DNA from: an uncultured bacterium
Lineage (GTDB): Bacteria; Bacillota_I; Bacilli_A; RF39; UBA660
Length of the DNA stretch: 5,398 bases
Assembly (NCBI GenBank): GCA_949285775.1
Contig: CASEAD010000050.1
Coordinates: forward strand, 1 to 5,398
Reading direction: 5' to 3'
The translations under genes and the position numbers were made by a program. Shown one piece after another: positions 1-5,374 of this stretch. How positions within the stretch are numbered: the first letter of the stretch is position 1; each line of letters opens with the position of its first letter. Below the pieces are notes generated by a model. It was not told where the DNA came from, searched no databases, and saw only the letters and a program-made list of their open reading frames with translations.

Positions 1-599
1 GCAAATAACATATAAGCAGGAGTTCTAGCCTCTTCACTATTCTCAAACACATGTCTTCCAGAACTATCCTTAACATCAAGTATTTCTATATTACTAATAA
101 ACCTACCAAACATAATAGTACCATCATCATCAGTAGCCTTAAAATAAATATTAATATAACTCTCAGGCATCATACTATTAGCATAAGTAGTAGTCATATC
201 AACCCCATAATTAATTAAAGTATAATTATCAGGAACATTCTTAAAAGATGAATCTGGTAAAGTACCCTCATCAACCAACAAATCAGTATAAAATAAACTA
301 CCCTCTGCAATCATTGTATTATAATTAGAATATTTCCCAATTATTTGTTCAGAACTACTATAATAACTTCCAACTAAAAATGAATCAGGAACATTCATAT
401 AAGATATCATATCAGAAGTTATAGCAGTTTTAGGCTGAATTGTCTGATTAGCATATGGAACTCTAACCGGTTTAACCTCTTGACTAATTCTGTAATTATA
501 TCCAATAAACAAAACAGCAATACACAAAACAATCCCCAAAATAGTAACAGTATTCTTATTACTAACAAACTTTTTTAATGAATTACTTAAATTATTCAT
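1..599 (-). CDS. CpaB/RcpC-like Flp pilus assembly protein with SAF domain (partial, C-terminus beyond the window)
   Basis: Reading leftward from an ATG at 599-597, the frame stays open for 199 codons to the window edge, so the C-terminus is missing. A short cytoplasmic N-terminus is followed by one membrane helix (about residues 18-34). Residues about 43-110 look like a SAF domain: VRVPYANQTIQPKTAIT, then SDMISYMNVP and a later IIGKY...IAEGSLFY segment. This matches the pattern of CpaB/RcpC proteins of Tad/Flp pilus systems. Residues about 145-199 resemble the start of the following RcpC-type beta region. In known systems CpaB is an envelope protein needed for pilus assembly and, in diderms, works with the secretin; here it would sit outside the membrane of a monoderm, which is inference. 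An AGGAGG ribosome binding site lies at 612-607, seven bases before the ATG. It is the fourth gene of the leftward operon. SAF domains also occur in flagellar FlgA and sialic acid synthases, but the membrane anchor and neighbours favour CpaB. Confidence 0.78.
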   Translation of the reverse strand, partial: MNNLSNSLKKFVSNKNTVTILGIVLCIAVLFIGYNYRISQEVKPVRVPYANQTIQPKTAITSDMISYMNVPDSFLVGSYYSSSEQIIGKYSNYNTMIAEGSLFYTDLLVDEGTLPDSSFKNVPDNYTLINYGVDMTTTYANSMMPESYINIYFKATDDDGTIMFGRFISNIEILDVKDSSGRHVFENSEEARTPAYMLF

Positions 600-658
600 A
601 TCATATCCTCCTCTTTATTATCTATATCAAAATAGTAAAACTATTTAAAACAAAAATA
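600..658 (-). other. Intergenic spacer between the TadE-like and CpaB-like genes, with a weak hairpin
   Basis: This 59-base gap contains the AGGAGG ribosome binding site of the CpaB-like gene (612-607) and a small inverted repeat, AAATAG at 630-635 and CTATTT at 641-646, with a five-base loop. The stem is only six A+T-rich pairs and has no clear T-run after it on the minus strand, so it is unlikely to be a full terminator. It could be a weak attenuator or mRNA-processing site, or chance. No convincing promoter was seen, so the downstream gene is probably in the same operon. Confidence 0.35.
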
Positions 659-1120
659 TTAAGAAACAACCTCTCCACTATCTGGATCCCAACCTTTATC
701 TAACTCTAAAATACCAGTCAAATTATTAACTAAATTAACATCAATACTCTCATCCGTATCAAATCTAAATGTCTCAGTAGCACCATTAATAACAACAGTA
801 GCCTTAGGCGGACTTTCTATAATATCATAAAATTCAATAGTATACTCAGTAACATCACCACTAATACTAGCTGCAAACCTTCTAGTAAAATTCTCAACAA
901 ATTTTTGCTCAGAAATCTTTAAAGATCCTTGACAACCATCCTCAGTAGAATTTCTAAAACAAGCTACATCCACAGATTCAAGCATAGCAGCCTCCATAGC
1001 TTCCTTCAAAACATAATATTCACTCTCATTATTTATAGTAATAGACTCAAACATAACTACAAAAATAAGACCAAACATACCAAACAATAACAATCCTAAC
1101 ACAACATAACTATATTTCAT
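659..1120 (-). CDS. TadE-like small membrane-anchored (pseudopilin-like) protein
   Basis: The protein is 153 residues when started at ATG 1120-1118. It begins MKYSYVVLGLLL and has one hydrophobic helix (about residues 4-24), then a glutamate and a long amphipathic helix-like stretch (about 25-55), and a predicted mainly beta extracytoplasmic remainder. This layout, with the neighbouring CpaB-like gene, is typical of TadE/TadF-type pseudopilins that are minor subunits of Tad pili. I do not recognise a specific family, so the call rests on architecture and context. Two cysteines at about 54 and 63 could form a disulfide. A GTG at 1129-1127 gives a longer 156-residue version, but that GTG lies inside the GGGTGAT ribosome binding site (1131-1125), which sits four bases before the ATG, so the ATG is preferred. 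The start lies 14 bases after the stop of the vWA gene, suggesting translational coupling. The stop is TAA at 661-659. Confidence 0.6.
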   Translation of the reverse strand: MKYSYVVLGLLLFGMFGLIFVVMFESITINNESEYYVLKEAMEAAMLESVDVACFRNSTEDGCQGSLKISEQKFVENFTRRFAASISGDVTEYTIEFYDIIESPPKATVVINGATETFRFDTDESIDVNLVNNLTGILELDKGWDPDSGEVVS

Positions 1121-1124
1121 AATA

Positions 1125-1131
1125 ATCACCC
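1125..1131 (-). promoter_or_regulatory. Ribosome binding site deciding the start of the TadE-like gene
   Basis: On the minus strand GGGTGAT is complementary to the 3' part of the anti-Shine-Dalgarno region (GGTGAT of AAGGAGGTGAT) and lies four bases before ATG 1120. The competing GTG start at 1129 is part of this site and has no good site of its own. Confidence 0.7.
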
Positions 1132-1134
1132 ATA

Positions 1135-3867
1135 CTAATCACAATCATCTCTAAACTCTCCTAGTGGACAATAAGTAGCATTCCTTTTTATTTTATTAGC
1201 AAAATCACTACTACCAGTTTCAACATCTATATTACTCCAATCAGTATAATCATTACCATTAGCGATATCATCCAAATCTTCATCCCTAAAACTAATCTCA
1301 TAATTTAAATTACCACCAAGATAAGAATCACTAAGTCGAGTTCTTCCATCATCATCATCCATAAATGCTTGCCAATTAAAAGGTATAACACCCTTAGGAA
1401 AAGGATTATTATGATCTATACTCCTATAAGTATAAGCAACTTCTAAATCACCATCATCACCAGGATCGTCATATAAAATTTGAACAACATTCACAGGACA
1501 AGAAATATTAATTTCAAACTCAATTCCATCAACACTACTAAAATTCTTATTATTAATAGAAACATAATACTCACCATCTGGCTGATTCAAAGAAGTATAC
1601 CTTAAAAAACCACCATCAACTTCTTTTTCATCACAAGTAGGAGCAGTAGTATAACTTACAGTTCTGCCATCATCGGATAAACAAGCTCTATACCAACCAA
1701 GACTATATGATAAACTTCTAGTAGTGCTATAAAGTAAATCAGAAGAAGAATAACTTAACTCATAACTAGGAGACACAACAGAAAAATCAATAACATCATT
1801 AGATACTGAAGCATCATTACTATCAACAGTTTCAAAAGCACTTGCTATAGTTCCAGCAGTAGTATCTTTAGTAATATTTTCACTAATAGATGACCTCATA
1901 GCACTATCTAAATCGTCCATAGTTACCGAAGTTCTACAACTAGAGTCAGAATATAACTCAGATATACCAACATAACTTTTTGTAACAGAATTTCCCAAAA
2001 GGTCATAAGCACTTAATCCAATAGACGTAAAAACAGGTTTTGTTATACCACCATCAGAATATAAATACTTAAACCTAGCATAAATATTATTTTCTACCTG
2101 TGTATCAGCCCAACTAAAACCACCACCGGCATAAATAGAACCAATACTATTTAAAGTACCAACATTAAAAATCAAATCTTCAGTCATTATATATTCCAAT
2201 CTATTCGAATCTACTTTAATACATCTTCCCTCAGATATAGGATTATTCCCATCCCTAGTACTATAATACTCGTCATCTGCTGTAACCTTATAGTATAAAC
2301 TACTTATAGAAACACCTTTTGATGAACAATTATTATACTCATATTTACTAACATCATCCCTATATGTTTCTTCTTCAACCACAATTTCCTCTGTTTCTTG
2401 ACAAACTTCATTTTTAACACTATCAGAAAATACATTCTCAAAATCACTAGCAGACCCCGAAAAAGAATTATTAACTAAATTAGAAGGTAAAGCAAGACTA
2501 TCATACCTAGTATAAGTAAGACTATCACTTATAGTAAAAACAACCTCAACCTTATTATAATTACAAGTACCATCACCTGATAAACAATTAGCAAATCGTG
2601 TATAATTACCACTTTCCCATGAAAAATTACCTAATTTGAAATATTTAAAACCACTATCAGACCCAGAAGACGAGCATCGAGCAGAAGAATCACACAAAGT
2701 ATCAACAGTAGATTGATTATTTTTATAAAACTTAACTTCAATTTTTTTAACATCATCATTAGAACCACTAGGGAAAAAGAATCTTAAAGAACTTTTTATA
2801 ACATCAGCTGAAAGACCACTATAAACATTTTTATCAAACGTAAAAGTTACCGTATTATCATCAGGATCACCTCTATAAACTCCATAATCCTCTTTCATCC
2901 AAACCCCAGCAAATGACTCATAAACACTTTGACCATTAACCATTTGATATAAACTATAAGCCTCTTTACTAACATTATCATCCAGTGCATTTTTAGTAGA
3001 AGAATTTGGATTTAAAACAAAATTAGAAAAAGCATCATTTGCTATTAAACTATTTACATTATAAGTTAAAATCTTAGCTTGTCCCGATCTCCCAACACTA
3101 CTAGCCTTAGTATCTAAAACTGAACGCAAATTTATTAACTGTCTAAGTGTATAATAAGCATATCTAGCAGAAGTCATATTATTAAATGTATTATCCGCCG
3201 TCATACTAGTAGAACGCAAAATAGAACTATTTGCCTTAGTAGGATATCCATCTGTAACCAATATAACCATTGGTGCATTATTATTACTCATACCCCTCAA
3301 ATATTCCCCAGCTCTATACAAACCATACTGAATATAAGTAGCCTGACCAGAAAGTTCATTACCACTACCAAACTCAACAAAATACTTACTACTACTTAAC
3401 TTCAAAGAAGAGTTTGCACTTAAATTACTAGAAATAGTCTTAAAATCAGAACAACCAAAATAATTATGACCAAATTTGCAAACATTAACTTGAAAATCAA
3501 GTGAATAATTACGAACTAATCCTGCTAAAGTATCAATCATATTATTAACTGCATTAACAACATTATTCTGTTTATTATCATTCTTCATTGAAGAAGATAT
3601 ATCTAATAATATAACAATATTATAAGGAACCCTTTCCCCACATTCATCTTCACTCTTAGATACAATTTCTTCCTCCCAAGTAATTGTATCATTCTCACCA
3701 GTTGGATTATTTACATAACTTTCCTGATCTTCACACTCAGAACTAAGTGAAGAATTATTAATATTACCACTACAAGTATTATATCTTGTAACATCAGCGG
3801 CATAAACAAAACTATCAAGAAAAAACATTAAAAAAATAAATTCCAAAACATATAAACTCTTTTTCAA
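1135..3867 (-). CDS. Large secreted cysteine-rich vWA-domain protein (possible Tad pilus-associated adhesin)
   Basis: The protein is 910 residues from a TTG start at 3867-3865. A hydrophobic signal peptide (MKKSLYVLEFIFLMFFLDSF) ends near VYA|ADV at about residue 23. A vWA domain spans roughly residues 82-310. Its MIDAS metal-binding motif looks complete: DISSS at 89-93, a threonine in GQATY at about 177, and an aspartate in VTDGYPT at about 206. vWA domains with this motif commonly bind protein ligands through a divalent metal. The remaining 600 residues are Ser/Asn/Asp-rich and beta-like, with no recognised family. A segment near 814-833 (YRSIDHNNPFPKG...FNW) looks like a conserved motif. 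About 18 cysteines are present, an even number, fitting extracellular disulfides. There is no LPXTG signal or C-terminal membrane helix, so it is secreted or held by partners. TadG-type proteins of Tad loci also carry vWA domains, so a pilus-tip or adhesin role is plausible but inferred. GTG codons at 3879 and 3876 would add up to four residues. Confidence 0.75.
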   Translation of the reverse strand: MKKSLYVLEFIFLMFFLDSFVYAADVTRYNTCSGNINNSSLSSECEDQESYVNNPTGENDTITWEEEIVSKSEDECGERVPYNIVILLDISSSMKNDNKQNNVVNAVNNMIDTLAGLVRNYSLDFQVNVCKFGHNYFGCSDFKTISSNLSANSSLKLSSSKYFVEFGSGNELSGQATYIQYGLYRAGEYLRGMSNNNAPMVILVTDGYPTKANSSILRSTSMTADNTFNNMTSARYAYYTLRQLINLRSVLDTKASSVGRSGQAKILTYNVNSLIANDAFSNFVLNPNSSTKNALDDNVSKEAYSLYQMVNGQSVYESFAGVWMKEDYGVYRGDPDDNTVTFTFDKNVYSGLSADVIKSSLRFFFPSGSNDDVKKIEVKFYKNNQSTVDTLCDSSARCSSSGSDSGFKYFKLGNFSWESGNYTRFANCLSGDGTCNYNKVEVVFTISDSLTYTRYDSLALPSNLVNNSFSGSASDFENVFSDSVKNEVCQETEEIVVEEETYRDDVSKYEYNNCSSKGVSISSLYYKVTADDEYYSTRDGNNPISEGRCIKVDSNRLEYIMTEDLIFNVGTLNSIGSIYAGGGFSWADTQVENNIYARFKYLYSDGGITKPVFTSIGLSAYDLLGNSVTKSYVGISELYSDSSCRTSVTMDDLDSAMRSSISENITKDTTAGTIASAFETVDSNDASVSNDVIDFSVVSPSYELSYSSSDLLYSTTRSLSYSLGWYRACLSDDGRTVSYTTAPTCDEKEVDGGFLRYTSLNQPDGEYYVSINNKNFSSVDGIEFEINISCPVNVVQILYDDPGDDGDLEVAYTYRSIDHNNPFPKGVIPFNWQAFMDDDDGRTRLSDSYLGGNLNYEISFRDEDLDDIANGNDYTDWSNIDVETGSSDFANKIKRNATYCPLGEFRDDCD

Positions 3868-3871
3868 AATA

Positions 3872-3881
3872 GTCACCACCT
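3872..3881 (-). promoter_or_regulatory. Ribosome binding site for the vWA gene, overlapping the upstream stop codon
   Basis: The minus strand reads AGGTGGTGAC here, followed by four bases and then TTG at 3867. It shares bases with the TAG stop (3882-3880) of the preceding gene, so ribosomes ending there could restart directly. The two GTG codons inside the site are alternative starts but would have no binding site at normal spacing. Confidence 0.65.
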
Positions 3882-4491
3882 AATCAAGTCTATTTCTCTT
3901 TCTTCTGTATAAAACAATAGCAACAATTATAGCAACCAAAACCACAAACGCTAATAAGAAAAATAAATAATTATTCACAAAAAAATTAATTAACAATTCA
4001 GAAGTTGTACTACCATCATTACGATACTCAGCAACTTCCATCATAAAATCATCATATGATAGTTCCCCATCATACCACTCATCACACACAGACAAATTAT
4101 CACTTCCAATTTCTAAACACTCATCCGATAAAGAATATTCGTTAAACTTTGGAAGTTCTAACGTAATAGTTCCAACTTTTTCTTCAAAGCAATTATACGC
4201 GTAAACATCAAATGTCCTTACACCACTCTCTGCATAAATAACAACATCATTTTCAAAATAATCTAAATCATTATACCTAATATAAAGTTCATCAGTCAAA
4301 TTACCAAAAGTAACCTCATATATTTGAACGTTAAATTCATCAGCCATATATTCATAACTATAACTAATCCCCTGTGCTACCTGTTCTAATCTCTCTATAT
4401 CAGCATTATCACACGCCTCAGCATTAACACAATTAATATTAAATATAAATATAAACAATATAGAGAATAGAGAGAATAACCTTCTCCTCAT
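3880..4491 (-). CDS. Acidic surface protein with signal peptide and C-terminal membrane anchor, unknown function
   Basis: The protein is 203 residues. It starts MRRRLFSLFS with a hydrophobic signal peptide to about residue 24 (likely cut VNA|EAC). An acidic extracellular domain of about 145 residues follows, rich in Tyr, Asp and Glu and apparently mostly beta. A membrane helix (about 174-195, YLFFLLAFVVLVAIIVAIVL) and a basic tail (YRRKRNRLD) give a type I topology with the domain outside. I do not recognise a family. Four cysteines remain after cleavage (27, 101, 125, 136), enough for two disulfides. An AGGAGGTG ribosome binding site (4503-4496) lies four bases before the ATG, a very strong signal. 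It is the first gene of the leftward operon, and its TAG stop touches the ribosome binding site of the vWA gene. It might anchor or chaperone the secreted vWA protein, but that rests only on gene order. Confidence 0.75.
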   Translation of the reverse strand: MRRRLFSLFSILFIFIFNINCVNAEACDNADIERLEQVAQGISYSYEYMADEFNVQIYEVTFGNLTDELYIRYNDLDYFENDVVIYAESGVRTFDVYAYNCFEEKVGTITLELPKFNEYSLSDECLEIGSDNLSVCDEWYDGELSYDDFMMEVAEYRNDGSTTSELLINFFVNNYLFFLLAFVVLVAIIVAIVLYRRKRNRLD

Positions 4492-4518
4492 ATAGCACCT
4501 CCTACTATCATTAAAACA

Positions 4519-4547
4519 ATAATAACATTTTTTTAATAAAAAATAAA
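4519..4547 (-). promoter_or_regulatory. Promoter of the leftward surface/pilus operon
   Basis: On the minus strand an extended -10 element TGTTATTAT (TG at 4527-4526, TATTAT at 4524-4519) is preceded at 17 bases by a weak -35-like TTTATT (4547-4542). Transcription would begin near 4512, leaving a leader of about 20 bases that carries the AGGAGGTG ribosome binding site. The extended -10 would compensate for the poor -35. Confidence 0.6.
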
Positions 4548-4579
4548 GTTTTTTTTACTTTTTTCTAAAAAAATGTTAT
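4522..4579. repeat. Perfect 14-bp inverted repeat between the divergent promoters
   Basis: The arm TAAAAAAATGTTAT occurs on the plus strand at 4566-4579 and, inverted, at 4522-4535, with 30 bases between. Each arm contains the TGTTAT part of an extended -10 element, so the repeat makes the two divergent promoters mirror images. It may be a shared operator, or simply two similar promoters; A+T-richness makes some matching by chance possible, but a 14-bp perfect match placed on both -10 elements is notable. Confidence 0.65.
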
Positions 4580-4582
4580 CAT
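4554..4582 (+). promoter_or_regulatory. Promoter of the thioredoxin-like gene
   Basis: TTTACT (4554-4559) and TATCAT (4577-4582) are 17 bases apart, and TG at 4574-4575 makes an extended -10. Transcription would start near 4589, at the GAGGTG ribosome binding site (4589-4594), giving a very short leader. The geometry is the same as in the opposite promoter. Confidence 0.6.
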
Positions 4583-4602
4583 ATAAAAGAGGTGCATAAT
4601 AA

Positions 4603-5046
4603 ATGAAGAAAAAAAATATAACATTAATAATTGCCATAATTATATTTATTATTATACTAGGAGTACTGATAATAAATTACATTAACACTCCCAAAGTAGG
4701 ATCTTTAATTGAACTTAATTATTCACAATTAAAAGAAAAAATAAACAATGAAGATACCTTCATATTAATAGTAAGTCAAACAACCTGTTCTCATTGCGCT
4801 ACATATAAGCCAGAAGTAGAACAAATTGCCAAAAACTATGGAATAGACGTATACTATATCGATTATGATAAAGAAACAGATGATAATAAAAAAGAATTTT
4901 TAGATTCATTAAACCTTGATGGTTCAACACCAATAACATTGTTTATAAATGATGGCAAAGAAAAAAGCATCCTAAACAGAATTAGCGGTGCCGTCTCAAA
5001 AGAAACTGTTATAAATAAATTTACTGATATGGGCTTTATTGAATAA
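4603..5046 (+). CDS. Membrane-anchored extracytoplasmic thioredoxin-like protein with CSHC active site
   Basis: The protein is 147 residues. A lysine-rich start (MKKKN) and one strong membrane helix (about 6-27) put the rest outside the cell. Residues about 40-145 form a thioredoxin fold: FILIVSQTTCSHC contains the CxxC redox motif at 62-65, and STPITLF supplies the conserved cis-proline (Pro110) opposite it. A histidine before the second cysteine (CSHC), as in DsbA CPHC and PDI CGHC, tends to make such enzymes more oxidising than thioredoxin, so a disulfide-forming or isomerising role is plausible; direction cannot be read from sequence. A ResA/TlpA-like reductase is an alternative. The GAGGTG ribosome binding site is eight bases before the ATG. 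The gene is divergent from the secreted cysteine-rich operon, whose products are candidate substrates. A stem-loop covers the end of the gene. Confidence 0.85.
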   Translation: MKKKNITLIIAIIIFIIILGVLIINYINTPKVGSLIELNYSQLKEKINNEDTFILIVSQTTCSHCATYKPEVEQIAKNYGIDVYYIDYDKETDDNKKEFLDSLNLDGSTPITLFINDGKEKSILNRISGAVSKETVINKFTDMGFIE

Positions 5047-5062
5047 AGCCCTTCTAATTATT
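5031..5062 (+). terminator. Likely intrinsic terminator overlapping the end of the thioredoxin-like gene
   Basis: GGGCTTTAT (5031-5039) and ATAAAGCCC (5043-5051) form a perfect nine-pair stem with a three-base loop. The stop codon TAA (5044-5046) lies inside the right arm. The following TTCTAATTATT is T-rich but interrupted, so termination may be incomplete. Confidence 0.65.
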
Positions 5063-5083
5063 CAAAAAACTTCAATAAAAATA

Positions 5084-5112
5084 TTGTATTTTTTTTATTT
5101 TTATTATATAAT
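5084..5112 (+). promoter_or_regulatory. Promoter of the tRNA-Arg gene
   Basis: TTGTAT (5084-5089) and a consensus TATAAT (5107-5112) are separated by an ideal 17 bases. The start would be near 5119, about 15 bases before the mature tRNA 5' end. Confidence 0.8.
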
Positions 5113-5133
5113 CTATATACAAACAAAAAAAAC

Positions 5134-5210
5134 GCACCCATAGCTCAACTGGATAGAGCGTTTGGCTACGGACCAAAAGGTTTGGGGTTCGAATCCCTAT
5201 GGGTGCACCA
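5134..5210 (+). tRNA. tRNA-Arg (anticodon ACG)
   Basis: The 77-base sequence folds as a full cloverleaf. The acceptor stem is GCACCCA (5134-5140) with TGGGTGC (5200-5206), and the D stem is GCTC with GAGC. The anticodon stem TTTGG/CCAAA encloses the loop CTACGGA, with anticodon ACG at 5168-5170. A five-base variable loop is followed by the T stem TGGGG/CCCTA around TTCGAAT. The 3' CCA is encoded (5208-5210). ACG is normally edited to ICG to read CGU, CGC and CGA arginine codons. It resembles the common bacterial tRNA-Arg(ACG). tRNA genes are frequent integration sites, which matters for the unusual sequence just downstream. Confidence 0.96.
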
Positions 5211-5226
5211 TTTATGAAGTTAAACA

Positions 5227-5260
5227 AAGTCTTATAAAATAAGGACTTGCTTTTATTTTC
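5227..5260 (+). terminator. Probable terminator after tRNA-Arg
   Basis: AAGTCTTAT (5227-5235) pairs with ATAAGGACTT (5239-5248) in a nine-pair stem with one bulged G and a three-base loop. It is followed by GCTTTTATTTTC, a T-rich tract. It lies 17 bases after the tRNA 3' end, in the right place and orientation to end the tRNA transcript. Confidence 0.6.
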
Positions 5261-5284
5261 TATAAAAGATATATTTATAGAAAA
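5256..5284. repeat. Perfect 11-bp inverted repeat with 7-base loop
   Basis: TTTTCTATAAA (5256-5266) and TTTATAGAAAA (5274-5284) are exact reverse complements around AGATATA. It starts within the T-tract of the tRNA terminator. It could be a second, bidirectional terminator (A-run left, T-run right on either strand), a protein-binding site, or an element boundary structure. The composition is very A+T-rich. Confidence 0.6.
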
Positions 5285-5306
5285 AATGATACATATAGTT
5301 AATAAT

Positions 5307-5353
5307 TAGCATAAATTTATCGCGTAGCATACAAGTAGCATACACAAATTTAT
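5307..5353. repeat. Short direct repeats (TAGCATA x3, AAATTTAT x2)
   Basis: TAGCATA occurs at 5307-5313, 5325-5331 and 5336-5342. The last two belong to a longer direct repeat, GTAGCATACA, at 5324-5333 and 5335-5344, spaced by 11 bases, about one helical turn. AAATTTAT occurs at 5313-5320 and 5346-5353. Repeats with this spacing could bind a regulator or recombinase, but no function is known here. Confidence 0.55.
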
Positions 5354-5370
5354 ACCTCAGAAATGAGGTA
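5353..5370 (+). promoter_or_regulatory. Hairpin hiding the ribosome binding site of the downstream ORF
   Basis: TACCTCA (5353-5359) and TGAGGTA (5364-5370) form a seven-pair stem closed by a GAAA tetraloop. The right arm contains GAGGT (5365-5369), the ribosome binding site five bases before the ATG at 5375. When folded, the mRNA would hide this site, so it could restrain translation or block read-through translation from upstream transcripts. Confidence 0.55.
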
Positions 5371-5374
5371 AATT

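Noticed and set aside
1118..1129. GTG start at 1129 for the TadE-like gene (156 residues)
   Set aside because: The GTG lies within the GGGTGAT ribosome binding site for the ATG at 1120 and has no good site of its own.
1340..1362. CATCAT runs as a microsatellite or repeat element
   Set aside because: They are simply codons for an aspartate run in the vWA protein on the other strand.
3868..3879. GTG starts at 3879 or 3876 for the vWA gene (914 or 913 residues)
   Set aside because: Both are part of the ribosome binding site that fits TTG 3867; the extra residues do not improve the signal peptide. They are kept only as alternatives.
3880..4491. Lipoprotein call for the 203-residue protein because of a cysteine at residue 21
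   Set aside because: The residues before it (FNIN) do not form a lipobox, and a normal signal peptidase site VNA|EA follows.
4536..4565. Riboswitch or long leader between the divergent genes
   Set aside because: The predicted leaders are only about 14-20 bases long, and the spacer is low-complexity A/T sequence without a conserved fold.
5307..5353. CRISPR array
   Set aside because: The repeats are only 7-10 bases with irregular, very short spacing, so there are no spacers of CRISPR length.
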